Source of the DNA: Candidatus Helicobacter avicola
GTDB taxonomy: Bacteria; Campylobacterota; Campylobacteria; Campylobacterales; Helicobacteraceae
Direction: 5' to 3'
DNA length: 62,217 nt
NCBI GenBank assembly: GCA_019112865.1
Contig: DXIN01000018.1
Location: forward strand, 1-62,217
Numbering within the stretch: the first letter of the stretch is position 1; each line of letters starts with the position of its first letter. A model generated the notes under the pieces. The model had not been told where the DNA came from, did not search any database, and saw nothing but the letters and a program-made list of their open reading frames with translations. This document shows positions 26,908 through 36,172 of the stretch, one piece after another. The position numbers and the translations under genes are program-made.

Positions 26908-27408
26908 ATGCAAAGACGCGGTGGGATTTTGGGTGCATTTAGCGCGGTGTTTAAGCCAAAGACGGACTTTATCCCACTGCCTTATGTCAAAAATCTCCAT
27001 ACACTCGCACAATGCACGCAATGCGAGGGAGTGTGCGCTACAAGCTGTCCCGAGCAAATCATTATCAAAGACAAAGAAAGTGTGCCATATCTCAATTTTA
27101 TGATTGCTGGTTGCACATTTTGTGAGGAATGTGCGCGTGTTTGTCAAAAATTGTGGGGTGAGGACGCGCCACTAGAGAGGAAAGATTCTGATACGATTGC
27201 TGCAAGAGTTTCTATCGACCCACTCTCCTGTCTTGCGTGGCAAAAAACCACTTGTGTGAGCTGCAAGGACGCGTGCGGGGAGAATGCCATTATCTTTAGT
27301 GCGAGCTTGTATCCCGAGATAGATTCACAAAAGTGCAATGCCTGTGGTTTGTGCTACGCACGATGTCCAAGTTTTAGTATCAATATCAAAAGCGTGCTTG
27401 TGGGTTAG
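26908..27408 (+). CDS. napF: NapF-like polyferredoxin
   Basis: 166 residues with four cysteine clusters: CTQCEGVCATSCP, CTFCEECARVC, CVSCKDAC and CNACGLCYARCP, fitting the NapF layout of several 4Fe-4S clusters. NapF assists periplasmic nitrate reductase electron supply or maturation; the rest of the nap operon is not in the window, so the electron partner is inferred. Coupled to yraN by a three-base gap. Confidence 0.75.
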   Translation: MQRRGGILGAFSAVFKPKTDFIPLPYVKNLHTLAQCTQCEGVCATSCPEQIIIKDKESVPYLNFMIAGCTFCEECARVCQKLWGEDAPLERKDSDTIAARVSIDPLSCLAWQKTTCVSCKDACGENAIIFSASLYPEIDSQKCNACGLCYARCPSFSINIKSVLVG

Positions 27409-27424
27409 CCTGACAAAATCAAAC

Positions 27425-27575
27425 ATAGAATCCAAAGCCACCAACGACACCACCAATCTAAACAATCTCAAAGCCTTAGATTCAGGCTTTGTATGTGTGT
27501 GAGGCGGAGGCTGGATTCACTCCAGCCCAGCGATAGACAAGTTTTGCTGTAGCAAAGCTTGCATTGAAATTAGTC
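27425..27575 (-). repeat. R2 structured repeat, copy 3 (inverted)
   Basis: In the gap between napF and the chemoreceptor. On the plus strand hairpin 2 is GGCTGGA (27509-27515), ttcac, TCCAGCC (27521-27527), perfect 7 bp. Hairpin 1 is CAAGTTTTGCT (27538-27548) with AGCAAAGCTTG (27551-27561), 10 of 11. Stem sequences differ from the other copies while the GTGAA loop and order are kept. It may also act as terminator for either flanking gene. Confidence 0.75.
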
Positions 27576-27584
27576 AAAGATTCA

Positions 27585-29564
27585 CTAGAATTTCTTTTTC
27601 TCCACATCTTCTAGGATTTCTGTGGCGATGGTATTGACTTTGTGTGTGATGTCATTTGTCGTATGGGCTATGCCGACATTTTGCTGTGTTTGGGACTCTA
27701 GCTGTGAGATAGATTCATTAATCTGTCGCAAGCCATTGGTTTGCTCCTGTATAGATTCACTCATTTCATTAGCTGATTGCACGAGGATATTGACATTTGC
27801 CTCAATCTCACCTAGGCTTTTTGTGGTTTTTTCTGCAAGCTTACGCACTTCATCAGCCACGACTGCAAAGCCTCGCCCATGCTCACCTGCCCGTGCAGCT
27901 TCGATAGCGGCATTGAGGGCTAGGAGGTTTGTTTGGTCGGCTATGTCTTTTATCACGCCTACGATATTTTTGATGTCCTCGGCTTGTCTTGTTGTCTCTG
28001 TGGTCTTATCACTCACATTTTGCATTGATGAGCTTATCTGCTCCACTGCGGCAGCAGACTGCTCCAATGCACTTGCTTGGGATTGGCTACCATCGACAAG
28101 CTGTTGCATAGAATCTTGCAGTTCCTCTGCCTTGCTGCTTAAATCCTTTGCGTGGTCGGCAGAGACGCGTAACATCGCGCTAATGACTTCAGCGAGGTTA
28201 TTGACACTTGTTTGCATACCGATAGCATCGGGGATTCTATGTGAGAAATCATTGGATTCAAAGGCAGCAAAGATTTTTTTCGCCTCATCAAGGTCTGCAC
28301 CAAGTAGATTACGCAAAGTCTCCACCATTTCATTCAGAGAATCGCGCAAGCGGTTTGTCTGTGGATTGGTGCTTGAGAGGGCGATAACTTTACCAAATTT
28401 CCCAAGTTTAGCGTCTTCAACTATGCCCACAGCTTCATTAACAAGCTCTTTATCACGCGCTAGAGATTCTGTGATGTTTGTGATTTCGTGATTTATCACG
28501 CTCGCCATTTTGCCAAATTCATCTTTAGACTTGATAGTGATAGGTGTGGCGTGATCGCTTTTGTAATCAAGAAAGCTAAAGAACTGCACCAAGCCCTCTG
28601 TAATGGGGGTGAGAGGCTTGAGAAAATAGCGCACGATAAAGCCCAAAACCGCCATAATCACAATCATAAACACAAAGGAAAAAAGCACTTGGTGTGCGAT
28701 AAGCATACCCAAAATCTCACTATAATCATCAGTGGAATTTGCCGTGCATATCAGCCAACCCCCCTCACTACTGCGCATACATAGCCCTACACGTTCATCG
28801 CCTTTTAGGACATATTGCATAAGGTCGGTGGGTTGCCCCTTGCTTTTTTCAGCTAGGGCAGAGTATCGCTCGATAATGCCCTTTAGCTCGGGTTCATCAG
28901 ACATTATCAAGTCTGGATTGGAGTGTGAGACGATATGGTTATTTTTGTCTGTGAGAAAAAAGGTCGTGCTAGGCGTAGTCCTAAGTGCGCCCATTTCTTC
29001 TTGGAGTTGGTCTAGGAATATATTGCCTCCTATGACTGCTATAAGTTTGCCATTGATGATTACAGGTGCATAGGCGGTTGTGATAAGCTTGCCAGTAGTT
29101 ACATCATTATATGGGGTGGAGATTCCAGATTTACCACTTGCCTTTGCTTCCTTAAACCAAGCTCTTGTGCGTGAGTCAAAGTTGCCCTTGGTGGGTGAGA
29201 GAATCCATGGCGTGTTGTGAGAGAGATCATCAGTCTTGATAAGCAGCCCGTCCTCCTCATAGCCGATAAAAAGCGCGTCTATTTGCGTATAAGTAAAAGC
29301 CTCTTTTAGCATAGTGCGGATATGCTCCACAGAGGTATCCCCGCTTTTTGCCACTTCATTAGCAAAAATCTCCACAGCCCTAACCCTCATATTAAAAAAC
29401 TCATGGACGAAGTTTTCGGCGTTGCGGATAGATTCTTGCTTACCGGTGGTAATGCTTCTTAGAATATCTTTTTTGGAAGTGTTGTAATTGAGAGTGATAA
29501 ATATCCCAAAACCTACAACGATAAAAATAAATATAGAAGAGATGATTTTCTTGGTTATGCTCAT
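27585..29564 (-). CDS. Methyl-accepting chemotaxis protein with periplasmic sensor domain
   Basis: 659 residues. A first membrane helix at about 6-26 ([17 protein letters not shown]), then a dCache-type periplasmic domain of about 250 residues with the [19 protein letters not shown] ligand-pocket pattern, a second helix near 290-312, a HAMP-like region, then a long coiled coil with the conserved hairpin tip [20 protein letters not shown] and [13 protein letters not shown]. The sensor binds a small molecule and signals to CheA. The ligand is unknown. The promoter region carries a T14 run that may tune expression. Confidence 0.93.
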   Translation of the reverse strand: MSITKKIISSIFIFIVVGFGIFITLNYNTSKKDILRSITTGKQESIRNAENFVHEFFNMRVRAVEIFANEVAKSGDTSVEHIRTMLKEAFTYTQIDALFIGYEEDGLLIKTDDLSHNTPWILSPTKGNFDSRTRAWFKEAKASGKSGISTPYNDVTTGKLITTAYAPVIINGKLIAVIGGNIFLDQLQEEMGALRTTPSTTFFLTDKNNHIVSHSNPDLIMSDEPELKGIIERYSALAEKSKGQPTDLMQYVLKGDERVGLCMRSSEGGWLICTANSTDDYSEILGMLIAHQVLFSFVFMIVIMAVLGFIVRYFLKPLTPITEGLVQFFSFLDYKSDHATPITIKSKDEFGKMASVINHEITNITESLARDKELVNEAVGIVEDAKLGKFGKVIALSSTNPQTNRLRDSLNEMVETLRNLLGADLDEAKKIFAAFESNDFSHRIPDAIGMQTSVNNLAEVISAMLRVSADHAKDLSSKAEELQDSMQQLVDGSQSQASALEQSAAAVEQISSSMQNVSDKTTETTRQAEDIKNIVGVIKDIADQTNLLALNAAIEAARAGEHGRGFAVVADEVRKLAEKTTKSLGEIEANVNILVQSANEMSESIQEQTNGLRQINESISQLESQTQQNVGIAHTTNDITHKVNTIATEILEDVEKKKF

Positions 29565-29596
29565 TACTTAGCTCCTTTTGGTATCACTTTTGCCGA

Positions 29597-29661
29597 AGTA
29601 TAACAAGAATTTTGTAAAAATCAAGGACTTTGCCCCAAGACACAAACAAAAAAAAAAAAAA
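29597..29661 (-). promoter_or_regulatory. Chemoreceptor promoter with T14 homopolymer upstream
   Basis: On the minus strand TATACT (29602-29597) is a plausible -10, 33 bases before the ATG; AAAGGAGC precedes the start. A run of 14 T (29661-29648) lies 45 bases upstream of it, in the zone where T-tract length changes promoter strength in H. pylori adhesin genes. Homopolymer-based tuning of this receptor is an inference. Confidence 0.5.
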
Positions 29662-29676
29662 CGAACTTTTGTAACA

Positions 29677-30957
29677 TCATTTGTGGCTTTTGCGGAGTTG
29701 TGTGAAAATTTTTGTTGCCCGATTAATGAGAGGCTCTCTCATATTTGGCAGTTTTTGCTCTATCACTTCGTCTAAAAGCTGTTGCAGGATTTTGCCTATG
29801 ATCTTGCCATCGATATTTTTGTCTAGTGCCTTGAGCGTGTCGCCACTAATTTGCATGGTTTTTAGCTCGTAGCACGCATTTTTTGCAAGAGTGCGCACTC
29901 GTTGTGGCAATGTCCCCAAATCCCCACATCGCAACGTCCAAATCCCTAAGGTATCACACACGCATTGCGCACCAAAGCGCGCAAGAAGTTTGAGGATCGC
30001 GACATCATCGTGTGGAGGCGTGAGAGAGAGGAGTGTGAGAAGTGCGAGAATCTGCTTTTTGTGTGTGTTGCTAAAATGTAGATTCTCTATGAGGGTAGCT
30101 CCCATCTCTTTGTCAAATCCACTCAAAATCCACGCATAGCGGATAGGCAAGAGTGAATCTAGCCTATCTATATGCTGTGCGTTATCAAGAAATGTGGAAG
30201 ATAAACGAGCATAAGATTCTCGTGGTTGGTTGGCAAAGTGTGCAAAAAGCTGCGCAAAAAGCTGCGCAAATTCTCTAAGCACTTTGCCTGCATAAGCACC
30301 CACTAGGATTTTATCAAGCTCTAGGCGCACACGCTCACATGGCAAGGTTGTGATGAGGTCGCTAAGCCCTAGTAATGTGTCCTTAGTCTGTGAATCTATC
30401 TCAAAATCCAAAGTTGCTCTAAATCGCACAGCACGCAAGATTCTAAGGGCATCTTCGCTAAATCGTATCTGGGGATCGCCTACACACACGAGATGTCTGT
30501 GGTGCAGATCACACACACCATTGACATAATCCAGCACGCCATCACATTCGCTGTATGCAAGGGCGTTTATACTAAAATCTCGCCGCGCAATGTCTTGTGC
30601 AAGGTCTGCTACGAACTGCACACAACCGGGGTGGCGTGCGTCTTTGTAGATTCCATCGCTACGAAATGTCGTGATTTCATAGCAGGTTTTACCCACACAT
30701 ACGCCTATTGTGCCGTATTTGGAGCCTGTGCGTATGAGTTTGAGGTTTTTATCGTGCATAAATAATGCACAAACCACATCGGGGTGAGCGTTTGTAGCGA
30801 TGTCCCAGTCCTTTGGGGTTATGCCAAGTAGGCTATCACGCACACAACCTCCGATGATGTATGCACGATAGCCATGAGATTCTATCGTGTTTAGAATCTT
30901 GCGCAAATCTTGTGGCAAAGTGATATGATGAGGATAGATGATTGGAGTATCGCGCAT
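29677..30957 (-). CDS. cca: CCA tRNA nucleotidyltransferase / poly(A) polymerase family
   Basis: 426 residues. Class II nucleotidyltransferase head: YIIGGCVRDSLLGITPKDWDIATNA with the DxD metal pair, RRDFSINALAY, and FSEDALRILRAVRFRATL. It adds or repairs the CCA end of tRNAs; bacterial poly(A) polymerase is the alternative. A small tandem 12-base repeat (GCAAAAAGCTGC, 30242-30265) encodes FAQLFAQLFAH and keeps the frame. Confidence 0.88.
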   Translation of the reverse strand: MRDTPIIYPHHITLPQDLRKILNTIESHGYRAYIIGGCVRDSLLGITPKDWDIATNAHPDVVCALFMHDKNLKLIRTGSKYGTIGVCVGKTCYEITTFRSDGIYKDARHPGCVQFVADLAQDIARRDFSINALAYSECDGVLDYVNGVCDLHHRHLVCVGDPQIRFSEDALRILRAVRFRATLDFEIDSQTKDTLLGLSDLITTLPCERVRLELDKILVGAYAGKVLREFAQLFAQLFAHFANQPRESYARLSSTFLDNAQHIDRLDSLLPIRYAWILSGFDKEMGATLIENLHFSNTHKKQILALLTLLSLTPPHDDVAILKLLARFGAQCVCDTLGIWTLRCGDLGTLPQRVRTLAKNACYELKTMQISGDTLKALDKNIDGKIIGKILQQLLDEVIEQKLPNMREPLINRATKIFTQLRKSHK

Positions 30958-31108
30958 TTAGGCTCCTAAAGTTATGTTTGTGCAAGTTTTGCTTATGAGT
31001 GAATCTAAATCCATATCTAACCACATTAGAATCTCAATTTTTAAAAAAGCGCATTATACATAAACTCAAAAAAATTACGATTTAATCTTGTTTGCTGTGC
31101 TTTTTAGC

Positions 31109-31114
31109 TACAAT
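31109..31114 (+). promoter_or_regulatory. Promoter -10 box for the Sel1-repeat genes
   Basis: TACAAT in TTTAGCTACAATAACG, 38 bases before the ATG at 31152; AGGAG at 31141-31145 is the ribosome-binding site. Confidence 0.6.
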
Positions 31115-31151
31115 AACGCACGAATTAATGTTGTCTATCTAGGAGTTGATA

Positions 31152-31790
31152 ATGAATAACATAAGGGCTGTGCTCATATGGCTGGCTTTTGCGCTGTGTG
31201 CATCCGGAGTTGCCTATGCTCAACATTACAATGACGCTATACAAGATATGATAAATGGTAACTACAAAAGAGCCTTGCAAACTTTTGAGAATCTTTGTAT
31301 AAATGGGGATTCTGGTGCGTGTTATCAATTAGGTATTTTGTATAGTGATGGCGAGAGTGTGCCAAGAAATTTTCATAAAAGTGTAGCATTTTATGACCAA
31401 GCTTGTAATGCAGATGTGTTGGCTGCGTGCAATAACCTAGGCGTGATGTTTTATCGTGGTGAGGGTGTGCGTCAAGATTATCAAAGAAGTCTTGAGCTGT
31501 ATGATAAGGCGTGCAAAGGAGGCAATGCCGATGCGTGCAATAACCTAGGCGTGATGTTTGAAAATGGCTATGGTGTGGGTAATAGAGATTATGTGCAGGC
31601 GGGATTGTATTATACTGATGCGTGTATGGGCAAAAGTGCCAAGGGTTGCTATAATCTTGCTGTGTTGGTGTATGAGGGTAATGGCATAAAAAAAGACAGA
31701 GCAATGGCAAAAGAATATTATGGGCTTAGCTGTGATTTTGGTTTGCAAGCAGGTTGCGACCAGTTTAAAAAACTTAATCTCGAGCGATAG
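31152..31790 (+). CDS. Secreted Sel1-repeat (Hcp-like cysteine-rich) protein
   Basis: 212 residues from ATG 31152; a TTG six bases upstream overlaps AGGAG and is rejected. Signal peptide residues 1-24 ending in AYAQ. Four or more Sel1 units follow, each with paired cysteines seven or eight residues apart (CINGDSGACYQLG, ACNADVLAACNNLG, ACKGGNADACNNLG), as in Helicobacter cysteine-rich proteins (Hcp). These are periplasmic or secreted solenoids held by disulfides and are known host-immune targets. Eight bases from the next Sel1 gene. Confidence 0.85.
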   Translation: MNNIRAVLIWLAFALCASGVAYAQHYNDAIQDMINGNYKRALQTFENLCINGDSGACYQLGILYSDGESVPRNFHKSVAFYDQACNADVLAACNNLGVMFYRGEGVRQDYQRSLELYDKACKGGNADACNNLGVMFENGYGVGNRDYVQAGLYYTDACMGKSAKGCYNLAVLVYEGNGIKKDRAMAKEYYGLSCDFGLQAGCDQFKKLNLER

Positions 31791-31798
31791 GGGTTAGA

Positions 31799-32437
31799 AT
31801 GAAATTATTATATGGTTTGTGTGTGGTATTTTGGGTTTTGGGGGTTGGTTGTAGCGAAAAGATAATACAAAAAACCTCTCAACTTGCTGATGATAGCTCT
31901 ATTGCCCACGAATCGCCACAATTCTCTCAAAATGCCAAAATCCTCAAAAGCTCTTGTGCAAGCGGTGATAGCGTGGATTGTTATAGGCTTGGGGCATTGT
32001 ATGCTAAGGGCGAGGGCAATGTGCAGTGGTATACCCAAGCCGCTCAATTTTACAAAATAGCGTGTGAAGCTGGTGTGCTCAAAGCCTGCAACAATCTTGG
32101 CGCGCTTTATGAAGAGGGGCTTGGCACAAGACAAAGTTACCAAGTCGCCTTTCGATACTATCAGGCAGCGTGTTCTCGGGGAGAAGCTGATTCGTGCAAT
32201 AATCTTGCGCGTATGACAGAAAAGGGGATATTGGTTACCAAAGATGCTGCCTATGCTGCCCTTTTGTATGAAAAGGCGTGTATTGGCGGAAGTGCGGTGG
32301 CATGCCTAAATACCGGTAGAATGTATCTCTATGGTAAAGGTGTGGATAAAAACAAGCAAAGTGCTAAAAGCTTCTTTGGGCAAGCTTGCGATTTATCACT
32401 CCAAGAGGGCTGTGAGGCATACAAGTCGCTTTTGTGA
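31799..32437 (+). CDS. Sel1-repeat lipoprotein
   Basis: 212 residues. MKLLYGLCVVFWVLGVGCS has a lipobox (GVGC) so the mature protein is probably lipid-anchored at Cys 19. Then Sel1 units with the same cysteine pairs as the upstream gene (CASGDSVDCYRLG, CEAGVLKACNNLG, CSRGEADSCNNLA). A duplicated pair: one soluble, one anchored. Confidence 0.83.
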   Translation: MKLLYGLCVVFWVLGVGCSEKIIQKTSQLADDSSIAHESPQFSQNAKILKSSCASGDSVDCYRLGALYAKGEGNVQWYTQAAQFYKIACEAGVLKACNNLGALYEEGLGTRQSYQVAFRYYQAACSRGEADSCNNLARMTEKGILVTKDAAYAALLYEKACIGGSAVACLNTGRMYLYGKGVDKNKQSAKSFFGQACDLSLQEGCEAYKSLL

Positions 32438-32463
32438 TGATATAAGCAACTTGTATCGGGCAC

Positions 32464-33483
32464 TCACACCAACGGAAATACTTCCTTAGCAATATATTCT
32501 AGCTCCTCTTGCATATTCGCACATTGCACGATGAGGAGATCTAGCCCTGCCTCTTTGTAAGCACGGATTTTCTCTGCCACTTGCTTAGGTGTGCCCACAA
32601 GCTGTGGGCGCAACCCCCGATTTGACACACTATAATCGTATTTAGAAATCTCTACATCAAGGTTTGAATTGCCTGTAAAGTCCTTATAGGAGTTTTCATA
32701 CTCCGCATAGTTTTTGATAGTCGTGATGCGCTCTAGCTCCTCTCTCGCCTCCTGCTCACTTTGGCGCACTATCATATACACCGCCATACCAAAGCCCCCA
32801 AATGGTGGTAATCCCGCTCTTTGTTTGCGCGCTTTCATATCTGCGATTTTCTCACGCACTTCCTCTAGTGTGCCTCCGTGCATAAGGTATTTGTCCGCAA
32901 AGTGTGTGATAGCCTCTCTGCCTACCTCACTCTCGCCTCCTGCATACACAAGTGGCATTTTTTGGGGCTTTGGCTCGTTGTAAGAGTTTGCAAACTCAAA
33001 ATACTTGCCCTTGTAGCTAAAGGGGCTTTGCTCCCAAAATCCCCGCAAAACCTCTGTGTATTCGCGCGTGAGTGTGTATCTATCATCGTGTCCATCGAAA
33101 TTTATGCCATATTGGCGCGCTTCCTCCTCCCACCACGCCGATACCATATTGATACTAAAGCGTCCGCCACAAATCTGACTGATTGTGGCGATTTGCTTTG
33201 CAGTGAGGGCGACTTGGTGGTATTGCGGACGCAAGGCAGCGAGAATCTCTAGTCTTTGCGTAACTGCTGCCAAGCCATTTGCCACCGCCCACGCATCGAG
33301 TGCAGGGGCTTTGTGTCCCTTGATGTCATTGAGGTAGAGTTCAGGCACGAGGGTTAGGACATAGCCTAAGCGTTCTGCCCTTAATGCTAATTCCTTGCAA
33401 TACGTCCAAGTGCCTTGTGTGCTATCCTCATCGACATTGCGTAGCCAACTCCCAAAAACCGGTGTCCAATAGCCAAATTTCAT
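32464..33483 (-). CDS. LLM-class flavin-dependent monooxygenase, SfnG-like (dimethyl sulfone / alkanesulfonate type)
   Basis: About 339 residues from ATG 33483 (AAGGAGC upstream; the 12 extra codons belong to the overlap with the ATP-grasp gene). Seen: KFGYWTPVFGSWLRN, LVPELYLND, AALRPQYHQVALTAKQIATI, SINMVSAWWEEEARQYG and PLVYAGGESEVGREA, close to the SfnG/SsuD branch of the bacterial luciferase fold. Such enzymes use reduced FMN and O2 to cleave C-S bonds in sulfones or sulfonates. No flavin reductase gene is next to it. Third gene of the operon DmoA-like / ATP-grasp / SfnG-like. Confidence 0.75.
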   Translation of the reverse strand: MKFGYWTPVFGSWLRNVDEDSTQGTWTYCKELALRAERLGYVLTLVPELYLNDIKGHKAPALDAWAVANGLAAVTQRLEILAALRPQYHQVALTAKQIATISQICGGRFSINMVSAWWEEEARQYGINFDGHDDRYTLTREYTEVLRGFWEQSPFSYKGKYFEFANSYNEPKPQKMPLVYAGGESEVGREAITHFADKYLMHGGTLEEVREKIADMKARKQRAGLPPFGGFGMAVYMIVRQSEQEAREELERITTIKNYAEYENSYKDFTGNSNLDVEISKYDYSVSNRGLRPQLVGTPKQVAEKIRAYKEAGLDLLIVQCANMQEELEYIAKEVFPLV

Positions 33484-34481
33484 TGTTTGCTCCTTTGTAT
33501 TTTGTCTAATTGTGCGCACAAAAATTCCACGATTCTATCTGCTGCTGCCTGTTTGCCTTGCGCCCTTAGGGTAGATTCTACCTTAGCGTTGTAGTTTGTG
33601 TTGGTATTGATGTCATACACGACTATCTCACCCTCAAGACTTTCTATAAACTCCACGCCTGCCACCTCTATCTTGTGGGCTTGCAAAAACCGCTCAAGCT
33701 CCTGCACGATAGGTGTGCGTGAATCTATGTCTGTGCGCAGAGAGAATTTATCCGCTCCACCTACATCACACGCCCCACCAGCAAGCTTAGGCAAGGCTTG
33801 CGTGCGCTCTATCTCGCACGCATCGGCAGGGCAGAGTTCAAATGCCCCATCGCTTGTATCCACGCGCACAGCATAGTGGAATCTCCCGCCGATAAACTCA
33901 AGGCGCGTTATAAAAAACTCCTTTGCCCTAATGTATTCTTGCAAAAGCATAATCCCATCAATTGGCGGCTCAAACGCGCTAGATTCTATGTATGCCCTAA
34001 ATTCCTCAAGATTCTCAAACCGCTGCACGCCTAAGCCCTTGCCACCTTGATTGTGCTTAGTGATAAAGGGCGTAGCCATCTGCTTGGCGCATTCTAGTAA
34101 GTCCTCTTTGCCAAAGACGGCGCGCGTTTTGGGAGTGCGGAATCCTGCTTTGTTAAGAGCTAGGTATTGCCGCACCTTGCTGACTTCTAGCTCTAGCACA
34201 CTGCTACCATTTATCACGCGCCGCCCATGCGATTCTAACCACGCCAATATCGCACGCCCGTAGTCTTTAGAGAGAGAGTGAGCGCGCGTATGACTCGAAG
34301 CAGAGAGCCTACTCCAAAACACGCCTTCTGGTGGGGGAGAATCTATATCGATACTTCCCTGTGTCAGATAGATTTCACCAAAGCCCACTCCAGCGCGTCC
34401 AAAAGCCTTTGCAAAGGGCGGAATCCATTCTTTGTTTTCGTGGATAATATACACGCCTGTTGTAAGAGTATTATATAACAT
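33480..34481 (-). CDS. ATP-grasp (RimK-like) protein of unknown substrate
   Basis: 333 residues from ATG 34481, which overlaps the upstream stop by 11 bases. Seen: VSKVRQYLALNKAGFRTPKT, TPFITKHNQGGKGLGVQRF (ATP-binding loop with the GGKG turn), LLQEYIRAKEFFITRLEFIG, and the late metal site GVEFIESLEGEIVVYDINTNTN (E...D.N.N). The family joins a carboxylate to an amine or thiol using ATP. Substrate unknown. Its place between two flavin monooxygenases, with overlaps on both sides, suggests the three act on one small molecule. Confidence 0.78.
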   Translation of the reverse strand: MLYNTLTTGVYIIHENKEWIPPFAKAFGRAGVGFGEIYLTQGSIDIDSPPPEGVFWSRLSASSHTRAHSLSKDYGRAILAWLESHGRRVINGSSVLELEVSKVRQYLALNKAGFRTPKTRAVFGKEDLLECAKQMATPFITKHNQGGKGLGVQRFENLEEFRAYIESSAFEPPIDGIMLLQEYIRAKEFFITRLEFIGGRFHYAVRVDTSDGAFELCPADACEIERTQALPKLAGGACDVGGADKFSLRTDIDSRTPIVQELERFLQAHKIEVAGVEFIESLEGEIVVYDINTNTNYNAKVESTLRAQGKQAAADRIVEFLCAQLDKIQRSKQ

Positions 34482-35925
34482 ATTCCATATCCTTCTTTTT
34501 TGGTTGTCTCCTGCCGGTGCCGGCATAGTCGTTAATCGTTGATTTCGCACCATTTACCCTATATCGTGAGGCGATATGCTCATGTCCTAGCCTATCGCCT
34601 TTGCCAAAGAGTTTGTGGCGCAAACTCCCCTCGGTATAGGCTTCCTTATACGCACCGCGCCGCTGCAACTCGGGCACGATAAACTCCACGACATCAGCAA
34701 AGCTCCCCGGAGTCGTGGCATAGGCGAGATTGAATCCATCGGCATCGGAATAGGCGATGAAATCCTCTAGCATATCTGCTACTTGGGTAGGAGAGCCGAT
34801 AAACTTAGGTCCTTGGCAGCCTATACCTGTGAGCTTGATTAAATCCCGCAAGGTCCAAGCCTTGCCCTCATTGGTCGTGGAGTTGCTTAGGGCTTCGACT
34901 TGGGCTAACATCGCATTGGATTTGATATTGCTTAGTGGGTCATCAAGCTCATAGCGGCTCAAATCTATGCCCAGCCACCCAGAGTTTAGCACTAGCGCGC
35001 CCTCACTGCTTGCATAAGAGAGCAAGTCTTTGTATTTTGCCTGTGCTAAATCCTCATTAGAATCTGTGATGATGGTCGCAAGGCAGTAGATTTTGGCACT
35101 ATGTGGGTCGCGCCCAGCGGCTATGAGAGCGTCTCGCACCTGCTTAACAGCGACTTTGGCGTATTCTTTAGTCGGTGGTGCGATAAATATCGCCTCGGCG
35201 TGTGTAGCGGCAAATTTGCGCCCACGCGCGGAGTTTCCTGCTTGGAAAAGCACGGGGGTGCGTTGGATACTTGGCTCACACACATGGATACCGGGCACAT
35301 CAAAATATTTGCCATGATGCCCTATGTGGTGAATCTTGTTAGGGTCAGCAAACACCCCATTTTTAGAATCTAACACCACTGCGTCCTCTTCCCAGCTTCC
35401 CTCTAGGAGTTTATAAATCACTTCCATATACTCATCGGCAAGCTCATATCGCTCATCGTGGGGTAGCTCGCTACCACCCATATTTTTGTTGGCACTTGGC
35501 AGGTAGCCTGTTACGATATTCCAGCCTATGCGTCCTTTGGTAAGGTGGTCTAATGTGCTAAGACGTCGTGCAAAAGGGAAGGGGTGCTCAAATGGCACAC
35601 CAGCGGTTACCCCAAAGCCTATGTGCTTGGTTACACCCGCACCGATTATGGCAAGCTGCATAGGGTCATTGACAGGCACTTGTAGAGCGGTTTTTAGCGC
35701 GCCTAAGTCGTTGCCGCCATAGACATCATACACGCCCAGCACATCAGCGATAAACACCGCATCAAAGAGCCCTTTTTCGGCGATTTGTGCGATTTCCTGC
35801 CAATACTGCATATCCTTGTAGCATAGGGCTTTGTCATTTGGGTAACGCCACAATCCAGGGCTTAAATGCGCCACACAATTCATCTCAAAGGCATTGAAGG
35901 AAATGGGTTTTGTCCTTTTACTCAT
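34471..35925 (-). CDS. NtaA/DmoA/SnaA-family FMN-dependent monooxygenase
   Basis: About 484 residues; start placed at the third of three adjacent start codons (35931 GTG, 35928 ATG, 35925 ATG), best spaced from AAAGGAG. Seen: HLSPGLWRYPND, IAQIAEKGLFDAVFIADVLG, TLDHLTKGRIGWNIVTGYLPSA, and PVLFQAGNSARGRKFAATHAE, the marks of the long LLM branch acting on nitrilotriacetate, dimethyl sulfide or dibenzothiophene sulfone. It needs reduced FMN from a partner. First gene of the operon, with promoter and palindrome at 35966-36006. Confidence 0.8.
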   Translation of the reverse strand: MSKRTKPISFNAFEMNCVAHLSPGLWRYPNDKALCYKDMQYWQEIAQIAEKGLFDAVFIADVLGVYDVYGGNDLGALKTALQVPVNDPMQLAIIGAGVTKHIGFGVTAGVPFEHPFPFARRLSTLDHLTKGRIGWNIVTGYLPSANKNMGGSELPHDERYELADEYMEVIYKLLEGSWEEDAVVLDSKNGVFADPNKIHHIGHHGKYFDVPGIHVCEPSIQRTPVLFQAGNSARGRKFAATHAEAIFIAPPTKEYAKVAVKQVRDALIAAGRDPHSAKIYCLATIITDSNEDLAQAKYKDLLSYASSEGALVLNSGWLGIDLSRYELDDPLSNIKSNAMLAQVEALSNSTTNEGKAWTLRDLIKLTGIGCQGPKFIGSPTQVADMLEDFIAYSDADGFNLAYATTPGSFADVVEFIVPELQRRGAYKEAYTEGSLRHKLFGKGDRLGHEHIASRYRVNGAKSTINDYAGTGRRQPKKKDMEYVI

Positions 35926-35965
35926 CATCACTCCTTTTGTTTAAGAAATTTTTAAAACAAGGTTC

Positions 35966-36006
35966 ATTATAACGCATTTTTTTAAAAACACAATATGTGT
36001 TTTTAA
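35966..36006 (-). promoter_or_regulatory. Promoter with 11-bp-arm palindromic operator for the monooxygenase operon
   Basis: On the minus strand TATAAT lies at 35971-35966, about 35 bases before the first start. Directly upstream is a perfect palindrome: arms TTAAAAACACA (35982-35992) and TGTGTTTTTAA (35996-36006) with a 3-base centre. It overlaps the -35 zone, the usual place for a repressor or activator dimer. The regulator is not encoded next door. The remaining gap to 36100 is AT-rich and otherwise empty. Confidence 0.6.
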
Positions 36007-36108
36007 TTTTTTGTATGATTTTGTAAAAATGTTACTTTTTAGGTTATGCTTAATTTTATATAAAAAAAAGTTTTTTGGTTTTTGCACTGCTTAACGAGCA
36101 TTAAGAGA

Positions 36109-36146
36109 TATAATATACCACATATAGATGATAGGATCTATATAAT
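36109..36146 (+). promoter_or_regulatory. Promoter region with palindrome for the cytochrome/TorA operon
   Basis: Two TATAAT boxes (36109-36114 and 36141-36146). Between and overlapping them is a perfect inverted repeat ATATAGAT (36122-36129), GATAGG, ATCTATAT (36136-36143). The second box is 27 bases before the ATG at 36173, and GGAGGG lies just before it. The palindrome overlapping the box suggests repression, by an unidentified regulator. Confidence 0.5.
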
Positions 36147-36172
36147 ATACGAGTTGTTTAGGAGGGCGTGCT

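Noticed and set aside
30242-30265. 12-base tandem repeat in cca as phase switch
   Set aside because: The unit is a multiple of three, so copy change keeps the frame and would only lengthen a helix.
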